Source: Phenylobacterium sp. (GTDB taxonomy: Bacteria; Pseudomonadota; Alphaproteobacteria; Caulobacterales; Caulobacteraceae). From it: 64,000 nucleotides of DNA. Positions 18,480 to 26,545 of the stretch are shown here, one piece after another. Below the pieces are notes generated by a model. That model searched no databases. It was not told the origin of the DNA and was given only the letters and a program-made list of their open reading frames with translations. Position 1 is the first letter of the stretch. Each line of letters begins with the position of its first letter. The stretch covers positions 1-64,000 of the forward strand of contig NZ_JAURWM010000388.1 in NCBI RefSeq assembly GCF_030654915.1. Direction: 5' to 3'. Made by a program: the position numbers and the translations under genes.

Positions 18480-19370
18480 TCAGAACGGCGCCACGAGCGC
18501 CGTGCGGAAAAACCAGCCGTCCGGGCCGCTGTCGCTGCGCTCGATCACATGCTGGTAGGTGAAGATCAGGCTCGTCCTCGACACGAACGGCAAGGCTGCG
18601 CTTAGTCCGGCCGACCAACCGTGCATGCCGTTGTCATCTGACCGTCCATCCGTCGAGGTTTCGCCGCCGAGGCGGTACAGCATGTCGGCCGACACCCAGA
18701 CACGACGACTGAGATTGTGCGTCAGATGAGCCTCAACGCTGAACAGGGCGTTCTTGCCGCTGCGCTGGGCGCCGAACGGGTCGTTGTTGGTCCCGTAAAA
18801 CGTAAGGGTTGGCAGAACTTCCAGGCTGGTCAGCGAAGGGTCGCGATACGACTTTCCCGCCGCGAACACGGTTGGCAGACCCAGCTGATAGGCCACGCGG
18901 TTCGAGCCGAGATTCACCGGCTTGCCGGCGCTATAGACGCCCGTTGGAAGATAGACGCGACCCAGTAGACCCATCCCGAAGCCTGGCTTGAACGCGGCGA
19001 AGTCCTCCGGCGACAAGGCCGGAGCCCCTATCAGCCCGATTGTCCCGCCAAGCTGCATGTCGCCAAAGCCGGTGCTCTTGGGCGCCTCGGTCGAGCGAAC
19101 TTCGCCCATCGGCAAAATGAGAAACGGCGTCACAGGGCGGCTGGCCATCTCAAACGTCCGGGCGTAGCGGAAAACCAGAAGGTCGGTGTCGATGTCCGAG
19201 CCGGGGTCGATCGACCCCGGCTCTGGTTTCTCATTACCCCTTTTGTTGACGAGGAACGCCGTGAGGTTCTGGGCCCCCACCGGCGCGAGTTGGTAGACGC
19301 GGGGACCATCATCCTGCGCCGAGGCGGGGCCAGAGAGGCTGAGCAGGGCCAGCGCCGCCAAGCGCCTCAT
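18480..19370 (-). CDS. Outer-membrane protein of the phenol-degradation MetA-like family
   Basis: This 296-residue protein starts MRRLAALALLSLSGPASAQD, a signal peptide ending near residue 19. The body has alternating aromatic beta-strands typical of an outer-membrane barrel: VYQLAPVGAQNLTAFLV, DTDLLVFRYARTFEM, GFGDMQLGGTIGLIGAP, GRVYLPTGVYS, LTFYGTNND and a final Phe. This is the pattern of proteins annotated as the MetA pathway of phenol degradation, thought to pass hydrophobic compounds. It is the last gene of the DyP operon, 9 bp after the broken oxidoreductase, and could admit or export the peroxidase substrate (inference). Confidence 0.5.
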   Translation of the reverse strand: MRRLAALALLSLSGPASAQDDGPRVYQLAPVGAQNLTAFLVNKRGNEKPEPGSIDPGSDIDTDLLVFRYARTFEMASRPVTPFLILPMGEVRSTEAPKSTGFGDMQLGGTIGLIGAPALSPEDFAAFKPGFGMGLLGRVYLPTGVYSAGKPVNLGSNRVAYQLGLPTVFAAGKSYRDPSLTSLEVLPTLTFYGTNNDPFGAQRSGKNALFSVEAHLTHNLSRRVWVSADMLYRLGGETSTDGRSDDNGMHGWSAGLSAALPFVSRTSLIFTYQHVIERSDSGPDGWFFRTALVAPF

Positions 19371-19379
19371 GGCCCAATC

Positions 19380-19826
19380 TCAGGCATAGTCGGGAGCGCC
19401 CCACGTCGAAACGCCGGGATCGCGATCCACAGCGCGCGCCGCAACGACCGCCGCTCCACCCAGCACACCGGCATAGGTGGGGAAGCTGAGGGGGACCCGC
19501 GCCAGTTGGTCCACGGTCACTCCACCGGCCATCGAGGTGACCTGCGCGCCCATGGCGCTAGATCCGATGACCCGCATCGAGGCGGGGAGCGACCAGGCGT
19601 CGCTGTCAACCCGAAACACGGAATCGGCGCCTTTCGGCTCACGCCGCCGGTGCACAGGATGAATTTGTCGACCCGGATGCGTCGTCCAGATGTGGTCTCC
19701 ATCGCGGGCCGCCATGCCGCCGAACGCTCCGCTTGCCAGCAGTGTCGTTCGCGCGCCGAGCTCGGCGGCCCGAATTGACGCCGTGGCCCCGGCCGGGCCA
19801 GCGCCGATGACCGCCACGTCGGTCAA
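19380..19826 (-). pseudogene. Broken NAD(P)/FAD-dependent oxidoreductase (pyridine nucleotide-disulfide type)
   Basis: The frame opens normally at 19826 with the FAD motif VAVIGAGPAGATASIRAAEL. After about 45 residues it loses register: a family segment GRRIRVDKFILCTGGVSRKA appears in another minus frame (about 19590-19690), then the first frame resumes with DAWSLPASMRVIGSSAMGAQ and jumps to the family C-terminus TVDQLARVPLSFPTYAGVLG. An intact relative would be about 450 residues; this is 148. At least two frameshifts and two internal deletions are implied. The 4-bp overlap with the DyP gene shows it once belonged to the operon as a redox partner. Confidence 0.5.
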
Positions 19827-21178
19827 GCTGCACCTCCTGGTTCGCCCGGCAGGTCGGCGAGCCAGCGCAGGGCCTTGAGCCCGGGCATGAACCCGTACTC
19901 GCCTCCGCGCATGGTCACGAAGCTCGGCAGGCCCTTCATCCGCCTGGGGATTGGTCGGCGCGGGATCGAGTACGTCGCGGTTCCTTCGGCGGCGGCGACG
20001 GGATCCCTGGCGTCACCGAGGCCGAGAAACTCGCCGCCATTGACCCACTCGGACTGCACGAATTCGAACTGCCGCTTCAGATGAGAGCCGACGAAGGCGA
20101 ACATCAGTCCTCGGTCGGCGCCGTCGTCCTCAAGGACGCCTTCCGGCAACAGCGGACCATAAGCCGTGCCCCGACGGATCATGCGGTGCAAGCGAACGAC
20201 GCCGGCGACCTCCGCGTCCCGAGGGTTGCAGCGCCGGATATGGGAACCGGGCGGCGTGCGGTAGCCAGCCGCGTCGTCGCCGCGAAACATGAAGGTATTG
20301 TTGCGCGCGCCGTCTTGCCCCAACGCCGGGTCGTCATGCAGCGGACAAAGCGCCAACGGAGCGCCGCTGCGCCAACGCCCCATCATCTTGGCCGCCAGCA
20401 GGTCCTCCTCCTCGGGTCCATTCGCAGCGTCGCGCACATAGGTCCGGAACTGGGCCACCTTCTGATGCAGCTTGCGGAACGCGACATATGTGCCGTTGCG
20501 CCCCAGCAATTCGGGCGTCGGGGCGGGCGGCAAGCCGCCCATCTCGTCTGGATAGCCCAGCACCAGTTCGCCGGCCTTCAGGGGGCGTTCCAGCGGGTTG
20601 GAGCCGGGCACGCCGCTACCTTCGATGGCCGGATGGCTGATCCCGTCCTTGAAGCCGAATGGTTCCTTCTCATCCGGCGGCGCATAGCAATCTTGACGCC
20701 AGATCGGCGTCACCCCGGCCAGGTCGGCGAAGGCGTCGCGCGCGCGAACGAGCGCGGCTTCCAGCGCCTCTGAATCAGGGGCCACTCCCACCAGGATGAC
20801 GTGAACGCCGGCGGTTCCAAACGGAGCTTCCCAATGTTCCGGCGCGCTTTCGCCGACGTCGCCCAGCGCGGCCGCCCGCGCCGCCATCCCCTGGCGAAAC
20901 TCCCAGGCGAAGCTGTCCAAGGACGCCTGAGGGACACCCAGGGCCTTCAGACCCTCGAACGTGAGCGCAACGCTGACGAACGTATCGCGCCCCGGTCGGC
21001 CTGGCTCGGCCGCCGAGGTCACGATGTCGCTCAACCGCCGCAGCAACTCGCGCCCAGCGCGCGCCTCGTCAATTCGAAGCAGAATATAGGTCGCCGCATA
21101 GGGAGAGGGTCGCGGCCGCAGAACCCCGCTCTGGATATCGGCTAGGTCAAGCACCGGAACGTTCGGGTGATCAGCCAT
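19823..21178 (-). CDS. DyP-type heme peroxidase
   Basis: This 451-residue enzyme carries the family signature GFKDGISHP with catalytic Asp178, proximal heme His313 in GSHIRRCNPR and distal Arg335/336 in MIRRGTAYG. The N-terminal ferredoxin-like half includes SVALTFEGLKALG, and the C-terminal half has GLMFAFVGSHLKRQFEFVQS. All key residues are present. No signal peptide is visible, so it is cytosolic or exported by an unseen route. DyP enzymes oxidise dyes, phenols or lignin fragments with peroxide. It is the third gene of a minus-strand operon, 9 bp after a 335-residue unknown protein. Physiological substrate unknown. Confidence 0.5.
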   Translation of the reverse strand: MADHPNVPVLDLADIQSGVLRPRPSPYAATYILLRIDEARAGRELLRRLSDIVTSAAEPGRPGRDTFVSVALTFEGLKALGVPQASLDSFAWEFRQGMAARAAALGDVGESAPEHWEAPFGTAGVHVILVGVAPDSEALEAALVRARDAFADLAGVTPIWRQDCYAPPDEKEPFGFKDGISHPAIEGSGVPGSNPLERPLKAGELVLGYPDEMGGLPPAPTPELLGRNGTYVAFRKLHQKVAQFRTYVRDAANGPEEEDLLAAKMMGRWRSGAPLALCPLHDDPALGQDGARNNTFMFRGDDAAGYRTPPGSHIRRCNPRDAEVAGVVRLHRMIRRGTAYGPLLPEGVLEDDGADRGLMFAFVGSHLKRQFEFVQSEWVNGGEFLGLGDARDPVAAAEGTATYSIPRRPIPRRMKGLPSFVTMRGGEYGFMPGLKALRWLADLPGEPGGAA

Positions 21179-21187
21179 AGGCGCGCC

Positions 21188-22195
21188 TCACGACACCAGG
21201 TTCCTCCAGAACCGCTCCAGGCTCTCGTCAGCGCCGAAGAGGGTGCTGAAAACGGTGGAATCGCAAACCACCACGTCGCCGGCCCGGTCGCCCGCCGGGG
21301 GCGCCCAGACCAGGGTGTTGAACTCTGTCTCGCCGCTCAGCGTCATCGGGTGGGGCCGGGATAGATCGATGGCTTGCTTGGCCAAGACCCGCGCCGCGCC
21401 GTCGTCGCGCGTCAGGGCGTAGTGCGGCAAGTGCATGTGGAAGTTCAGGCTTTCGACGCCATCCAGAATACCCTTGGTGTCCAAGTCGCGGAACGCGTTG
21501 AGGGGTTTGATTTTGTCCCGGGTTCCTGCACGCACCGCCGGGCGCATGGCGTAGCGGTTCTCCACCGGGATACCGAGCGCATGCAGGATGGCCAGCGCAT
21601 AGGCGCCGAACCGCTGCTGGCGGGGCACCAGCAGGTCGCCGTGGTGGGCGTACTCCATCGCCCTTTGCTCCATATCGTCCGTCGCGCCGACATCGTGATG
21701 AGGACCGATCACGAGACGCGTGCCCTCACGGCCGAGCCAGGCGCGAACCGCCTCGATTTCGGCGTCCGTCGGCATCTGGCCGGTCACGTTATGATCCAGG
21801 CCGAACACGAAAAGCGTGTCGGCGTCGTCCAGCACCCGACCGTCCAGCGGCTGGGCGAAGCCGGCCTGATCGACCCGCTGGAACACCGGTACGGCGTGGC
21901 CCGTGACCTCCCCCACCAGCTTTTGGAAAGGGACCCAGGCCCAGAAGAACAGCTCCAGAGCTCCTGCGACGCCCTGCTGAAACTGCAGCGGATCTGCGAA
22001 GCGCGGAACCTCGTAGGCCGGCCACAGCACCCGCCGCACCTCCGTCATCGTCGAGAAGCGGTTGTCCAGTTCGGTGATGTCGCGGTTGGCCTCGGCCGGA
22101 TAGCTCCAGGCGATATAGACGCTCGCGCGCCGACGGCCGGGCGTCGGCGGCCGCGGCACATGGGTTTGATTGTAGGTGCGGGCGGGCTCGCTCAT
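21188..22195 (-). CDS. Unrecognised 335-residue protein of the DyP operon (possible GATase-like fold)
   Basis: I do not recognise this protein. It starts at ATG 22195 (MSEPARTYNQTHVPRPPTPG). Inside are alternating strand/helix units: ADTLFVFGLDHNVTGQMPTD (about 124-143), then AEIEAVRAWLGREGTRLVIG, a pattern similar to ThuA/GATase-like domains where an Ala-rich helix precedes a GTRLVI strand. Near the end DVVVCDSTVFSTLFGADESL resembles the same kind of fold. His-rich segments (GPHHDVG; NFHMHLPHYALT) could bind metal. No signal peptide. It sits between the 185-residue unknown gene (7 bp) and DyP (9 bp), so it likely works with the peroxidase. The fold suggestion is weak. Confidence 0.5.
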   Translation of the reverse strand: MSEPARTYNQTHVPRPPTPGRRRASVYIAWSYPAEANRDITELDNRFSTMTEVRRVLWPAYEVPRFADPLQFQQGVAGALELFFWAWVPFQKLVGEVTGHAVPVFQRVDQAGFAQPLDGRVLDDADTLFVFGLDHNVTGQMPTDAEIEAVRAWLGREGTRLVIGPHHDVGATDDMEQRAMEYAHHGDLLVPRQQRFGAYALAILHALGIPVENRYAMRPAVRAGTRDKIKPLNAFRDLDTKGILDGVESLNFHMHLPHYALTRDDGAARVLAKQAIDLSRPHPMTLSGETEFNTLVWAPPAGDRAGDVVVCDSTVFSTLFGADESLERFWRNLVS

Positions 22196-22202
22196 GGCTG
22201 GC

Positions 22203-22760
22203 CTACTGCAACTGATCGAGGGCGTCGGTCAGCGACGCCTTCAGCCTCAGGGCCTTCTTGATCTCGTCGGTCGGGACGTAGGGATACTCGGCGTATTCCA
22301 TGAAGCTGGAAACCTGATGCGCCCGCACAAATTTGATGAACGAGGCGGGATTGGTTTTCCAGTCGGCGGGAAATCCCTCAAGATTTTCAAAGATCGTATC
22401 GACCCCGACCAACTTGAACAGTTCGACCGCATCGTCGGTGTACTTGTCGAAATCAGTGTCGAATATGCCCTGATACATGAAGTAGGTGTCGGTCCCGATC
22501 GGGAACAACAGCCAACGCAGATAGTGCAATTTCAAAGGCGCGAGCAGCGTTGGGTTGTCACGGATCGCCGCCTCGATCGTCGGCCCATACGCGCGGATCG
22601 TCGCCTCGCGGCCTGGTATGATCTTGGCCAGGATCGAGAAGCCGTAGTTGGCCGGGGTTTTTGGAAACAAGGGGCCATAGGGCCCGTCAATTTTCTCGAA
22701 GTATCCCTCCGGCGGAAGGGCCATCGCCGCTGGCGTCAGGAAGTCCTCGGAAGCAGTCAT
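22203..22760 (-). CDS. Unrecognised 185-residue protein, first gene of the DyP operon
   Basis: I do not recognise this protein. It starts at ATG 22760 (MTASEDFLTPAAMALPPEGY) and is rich in aromatic residues: GYFEKIDGPYGPLFPKTPAN, LKLHYLRWLLFPIGTDTYFM and FMEYAEYPYVPTDEIKKALR. No signal peptide or membrane helix is apparent. The repeated TDTYFMYQGIFDTDFDKYTD segment suggests an alpha/beta ferredoxin-like fold, but this is only an impression. It leads an operon in which all spacings are under 10 bp or overlapping, so it should be co-expressed with the 335-residue unknown, the DyP peroxidase and the outer-membrane protein. Confidence 0.5.
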   Translation of the reverse strand: MTASEDFLTPAAMALPPEGYFEKIDGPYGPLFPKTPANYGFSILAKIIPGREATIRAYGPTIEAAIRDNPTLLAPLKLHYLRWLLFPIGTDTYFMYQGIFDTDFDKYTDDAVELFKLVGVDTIFENLEGFPADWKTNPASFIKFVRAHQVSSFMEYAEYPYVPTDEIKKALRLKASLTDALDQLQ

Positions 22761-23109
22761 GACACCCTCGTCCGCACCGCGCGCCTGATCGGCTACATGG
22801 CCCTGACCTTACGGCGCGGCTTTGGGCTAGGCCCTCCAGCAAAACCCTCACCGGGTCAAACCAACCACCCGATATCGTCAGCCGCACCCTGCGGGCACAT
22901 GCCCGCGTCCAGGGCCTTCAGGGTGGTGAAGCCGCGGCGCGACATCGGCCTTCGAAGAGCCCACTCTACGGAATCGCAACCCGCCGCCGGAGGGTTTCTC
23001 CCTATTGGTCTAGGGTGCGGCGACGCTAGCTTGCGATGAGCCATGGCCCCGTTCGGGCGCGCGCCAGTCGGCGAGGGCTCAAGACAAGCAAGGTCGAAAG
23101 AGCAAAACG
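22761..23109. other. Intergenic region upstream of the DyP operon and the DUF4239 gene
   Basis: No supported gene is seen. The region must contain the DyP operon promoter (minus) and that of the DUF4239 protein (plus). A short inverted repeat CCCTA-ttggtc-TAGGG lies at 23000-23015, about 95 bp upstream of the DUF4239 start. Minus-strand openings here overlap the next gene antisense and lack family features. Confidence 0.5.
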
Positions 23110-23949
23110 ATGGGGGACCGAGGCGGCCTGCTCGATCCGTTGTTCCACAACATGCCCCTGTGGCTGCTGGGGCTCGCCTGGTTCGGAGTTTGCTTGCTAG
23201 CGCGCGAAGCGGGCGTTCAGCTTTATCGCTGGCGCAAGGCGCGCAACCCGGCGATCGGAGAGAACAGCATCGCCGCACAGGCGCATATCGTCGCGGCGAT
23301 CTTCGGCCTCCTGGCCTTCGTCATCGGCCTGACCTTCTCGATCGCCCTAGAGCGTTTCGACACCCGCCGGGGACTGGTGATCGAAGAGGCGAACGCGATC
23401 AGCACCGCCTACCTGCGTTCCAGCCTCCTCGACGATCCAAATCGCTCGCTCATGCAGAAGACGCTTCGGGACTATGCACAAACCCGCATCGCTCCTGAAG
23501 GAATATGGGATGAGCAGGCGGAAGCTCAGATGAAGCTCTCCCTGGCCCTGCGAACACAGCTCTGGGACCAGACTCGCACTGCGGTTTTCCCCGTCCGGGA
23601 AACGGACATGGCCTCCTACTTCCTTGAGACGATCAATGAAGTGCTCAATGTCGGCACACGTCGGCAAGTGGCCGCACGCGCGCATATTCCGACACGCATC
23701 ATGGACGTGCTGTTCCTCTACATCGCGGTCGCGGCTTCGGTGTTGGGCTACATGCTGGGCGATCAACCCGGCGGCAACCGAGAGGCGACCGCGGTCCTGC
23801 TCTTTCTGTTCAGCATGATGATTATTACCATCGTCGATCTGGACCGTCCGCAGGCCGGGGCGCTGCAGGTGCCTCAGGTAGCGATGGAGGAGCTCGTGGC
23901 CACGCTACAGCGAGACGCACCGCCAGCCGCGGCGCGCCCGCCGCCCTAG
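23110..23949 (+). CDS. DUF4239 (bestrophin-like) membrane protein
   Basis: This 279-residue protein has an N-terminal membrane helix (about 15-33, LWLLGLAWFGVCLLAREAGV), a second (about 60-80, AIFGLLAFVIGLTFSIALER), and two near the C-terminus (about 196-215 and 222-240, LFLYIAVAASVLGYMLG and AVLLFLFSMMIITIVDLDRP). The strongly conserved TFSIALERFDTRRGLVIEEA, NAIST and YLRSSLLDDPNRS segments and the closing LDRPQAG match the DUF4239/bestrophin-like family. Function is unknown; an ion-channel role has been suggested for relatives by distant similarity to bestrophins. It is convergent with the BASS-like gene. Confidence 0.5.
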   Translation: MGDRGGLLDPLFHNMPLWLLGLAWFGVCLLAREAGVQLYRWRKARNPAIGENSIAAQAHIVAAIFGLLAFVIGLTFSIALERFDTRRGLVIEEANAISTAYLRSSLLDDPNRSLMQKTLRDYAQTRIAPEGIWDEQAEAQMKLSLALRTQLWDQTRTAVFPVRETDMASYFLETINEVLNVGTRRQVAARAHIPTRIMDVLFLYIAVAASVLGYMLGDQPGGNREATAVLLFLFSMMIITIVDLDRPQAGALQVPQVAMEELVATLQRDAPPAAARPPP

Positions 23950-23982
23950 TGGCCCCGCCCCCCGGGCATGAGGCCCACGTCG

Positions 23983-24846
23983 TTAGGCCTCCGCCCGCCC
24001 GACGCGCTTCCGCCAGAAGACATATGGCGCGGTCAGGGCGGCGTTGGTCAGCAAGAAGATCAGCACAGCGGCTGCGAGGTGCTTTTCCTCGGGGTAGTTG
24101 ATATGCGCGATCGCCAGGGCGATGCCGGGATGGCGCGAGGCGGTGGCTATGGCCAGCACAGTGCGGTCGTCGGGCTCCGGGCCGCCCAGCAGATGCCCCA
24201 CGATCAAGCCACAGACGACGAAGATCGCCATGGCGAGCAACGTGCCGTCACCTATCAGCTCAAACATGGCCCTCCATTGGGTGACCAGGATCAACGCCAT
24301 CGCCGTCAGCAGCAGCCACCCGCCGATTTTCGAGAATAGGGGACGCAGTCGCGACGCCAGGCCCGGCGCCAGGCGCGCGATCAACGCCCCGGCCACCAGC
24401 GGAGCAAGGATGGACGTGGCGACGAGCCTGGCGACGAGGCCAGGGGGAGCACCAACTCGCATACCGAACGTCAGCTGGATCAGCTCCAATTCAAGTGGAA
24501 TGGTGATGATGGCGACGAGCCCCATGGCGGCCAGCAGGCGGACGGCGTAGGCGGCGTCTCCACCTGCCTTGGTCTGCTTGCCCGGCAAGATCGGTGGCAG
24601 CGGGGCCAAGGCCAGCGCGACTAGCATCACGCCCACCGGCGATGGCAGATCGAACGCCAACACCAGCATCACCGCCACGAGCGGCATGACGACAATCATC
24701 GCCAGGAGTGATCGGGCAAGTCGCCCCGGACTGCGCAGCACACCGCTGAAGTCGCCAGGACGGACGCTCATGCCGATGGAGAAGACGATCGCGAAGATAC
24801 TGATCTTGATCGCCAGGGCGAAGATTTCGGCCAGAGACATGAACAT
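23983..24846 (-). CDS. BASS-superfamily-like Na+-dependent transporter
   Basis: This 287-residue integral membrane protein has nine or ten hydrophobic helices, starting MFMSLAEIFALAIKISIFAI. Family-like motifs are ALAPLPPILPGKQTKAGGDA (about 79-98), ELIGDGTLLAMAIFVVCGLI and TASRHPGIALAIAHI. The layout resembles bile acid:sodium symporter relatives that carry organic anions. A clear paralogue is encoded at 61372-62265, sharing PPILPG, LIGDGT, GHLLGG and the RHPGIA motif. Substrate unknown. It stands divergent from an OprP-like porin across about 250 bp. Confidence 0.5.
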   Translation of the reverse strand: MFMSLAEIFALAIKISIFAIVFSIGMSVRPGDFSGVLRSPGRLARSLLAMIVVMPLVAVMLVLAFDLPSPVGVMLVALALAPLPPILPGKQTKAGGDAAYAVRLLAAMGLVAIITIPLELELIQLTFGMRVGAPPGLVARLVATSILAPLVAGALIARLAPGLASRLRPLFSKIGGWLLLTAMALILVTQWRAMFELIGDGTLLAMAIFVVCGLIVGHLLGGPEPDDRTVLAIATASRHPGIALAIAHINYPEEKHLAAAVLIFLLTNAALTAPYVFWRKRVGRAEA

Positions 24847-24994
24847 GTCCTCTCCGCATCAGGCACGCCCCGTGCGCGCGCCCTGCGCACATCGGCACGC
24901 GCTTTCTCATCGCGCCATCAGGTGGAGACCTCACCTCGCATATTTTAAGTCTGTTCAGCAGGTTAAGCGATATGAACGTGTGACGCTCGTCTCC

Positions 24995-25014
24995 ATAGTC
25001 TAGGTCTGGACTAT
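24995..25014. promoter_or_regulatory. Inverted repeat upstream of the OprP-like porin
   Basis: ATAGTC and GACTAT form 6-bp inverted arms around TAGGTCTG, about 80 bp upstream of the TTG start of the porin and 150 bp from the divergent transporter. It is a possible operator in the divergent promoter region; the arms are short, so chance occurrence cannot be excluded. Confidence 0.5.
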
Positions 25015-25095
25015 CCGGAATGGACCCGATTGCCGGGCGTCTAGGCAGAGAAGCCAATGGTCCGCGCGCGCTAAGCGCGTGAAGGGCGCGCCACA

Positions 25096-26520
25096 TTGGA
25101 TATTCTTGTCGCGACGAGCGCCGCATTGCTGGCGACAACGCAGGCCCCGCCGCCGGCCGACCCTGCGCCGCTGGAAATCGCCGCGCCTCCGGTGGAGCCC
25201 GACGCCTTTCGTCCACTCGATATCCTGTCGGTGCTGGACCTGGACTTCCGGCTGGGCGCGTGGACCTTTCACGGTTACCTGCAGTACGACGGAGCCGCCT
25301 ATCATCAGGCCGCCGAGGGTCCACCCGAGACCGACTTTCGTCGCGGCGGCGTGCACCGAGGCGACCCGCTGCGAGCGCGGAACCTGAGCGACGGGTCCTA
25401 TCTGCGACGGGCGCGGATAGGCTGGGAAGGCACACGGGGCCAGCACATCGCCTATCGCGCCATGTTCGAACTCGGCGGCGAAGACGACCCGACCGAGTCC
25501 CGCATCGCCGAGGTCTGGGCCAGCTACAACCGAGCGCCCTACACGATCCAGGCTGGAGCCTACGCCCCGCCGACCAATATGGAGGGCGCGACCAGTTCCG
25601 ACAGCACCCTGTTTCTCGAACGGGCGACCGCCGCGGACTTGGCGCGTTCAGTCGGCGGCGGTGATGGCCGCATCGGAGTGACCGTCAAGCGCACGAATGC
25701 GACCTCCATGGCCGCGCTCAGTCTCACCGGCCCGCTCCTGGAAGATGCCGAGGACTACATGCCTCGCGCCGCTATCGTCGGCCGCTACACCCGCGCGATG
25801 GCATGGCGGAAGGACTACCTGCTGCACTTTGGGGTGAACGGAACCTACGTGCTCGTGCCCGGCCACAAGGCCCCCGAAGGACAGGTCAAAACCTTCCCCA
25901 TCCGCTTCCTGAACACTCCTGAGATCGATGTCGACGACACGCCGCTGATCGACACCGGCGACATCGACGCCAGGCACACAACCGTCGTTGGCGCCGAATT
26001 CGCGGCCCAGCACAAGAACCTGTATTTGCAAGCCGAAGGCTTCTGGTTTGGCGTCCAGCGGCACGGGGCGGTGTCGGGGGACCCGAACTTCACCGGCTTC
26101 TATGTCCAGGGAAGCTGGATCCTCACGGGCGAGAGGCGCCGCTTCGACCGTTCGCGCCGAGCCTTCGCGTTTCCCAAACCCGACGCGCCGCTGGGCAAGG
26201 GCGGGCTCGGCGCCTGGGAGCTAGGCTTCCGGTACAGCGTCATGGACCTGAACTATCGCGCCGGCGTTCCAGGCGAGGTGGCCGACCCCGGCGGCGTTCG
26301 CGGCGGCCGGCAGGAAATCCTGGGCGCAGCCTTGCTGTGGTACCCCCGCCCACGGGTAAGGCTGATGCTGAACTATCTGCATGTGCGGGTCGATCGCTTG
26401 AACCCCGCCGGTCTGGCCGATCCGGATCCGTTCGGCCCGCCCCCTTCGACTCCGCCCATCGGTGTCCAGATAGGCCAGACCCTCGACATCATGGCCTTGC
26501 GGGTTCGCTACTCATTCTAG
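25096..26520 (+). CDS. OprP/OprO-type outer-membrane porin
   Basis: This 474-residue protein uses TTG 25096. A short hydrophobic N-terminus (MDILVATSAALLATTQA) acts as the signal sequence. Barrel strands follow: LDLDFRLGAWTFHGYLQYDG, SYLRRARIGWEGTRGQHIAY, FELGGEDDPTESRIAEVWAS and the diagnostic PYTIQAGAYAPPTNMEGATS region, ending LRVRYSF with a terminal Phe. These match phosphate-selective porin O/P relatives. It should form a trimeric anion-permeable channel, but the selectivity cannot be told. It is convergent with the Gly-rich gene 25 bp downstream. Confidence 0.5.
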   Translation: MDILVATSAALLATTQAPPPADPAPLEIAAPPVEPDAFRPLDILSVLDLDFRLGAWTFHGYLQYDGAAYHQAAEGPPETDFRRGGVHRGDPLRARNLSDGSYLRRARIGWEGTRGQHIAYRAMFELGGEDDPTESRIAEVWASYNRAPYTIQAGAYAPPTNMEGATSSDSTLFLERATAADLARSVGGGDGRIGVTVKRTNATSMAALSLTGPLLEDAEDYMPRAAIVGRYTRAMAWRKDYLLHFGVNGTYVLVPGHKAPEGQVKTFPIRFLNTPEIDVDDTPLIDTGDIDARHTTVVGAEFAAQHKNLYLQAEGFWFGVQRHGAVSGDPNFTGFYVQGSWILTGERRRFDRSRRAFAFPKPDAPLGKGGLGAWELGFRYSVMDLNYRAGVPGEVADPGGVRGGRQEILGAALLWYPRPRVRLMLNYLHVRVDRLNPAGLADPDPFGPPPSTPPIGVQIGQTLDIMALRVRYSF

Positions 26521-26545
26521 AGGCGGGCGCCGTGGTCGTTGAGGC

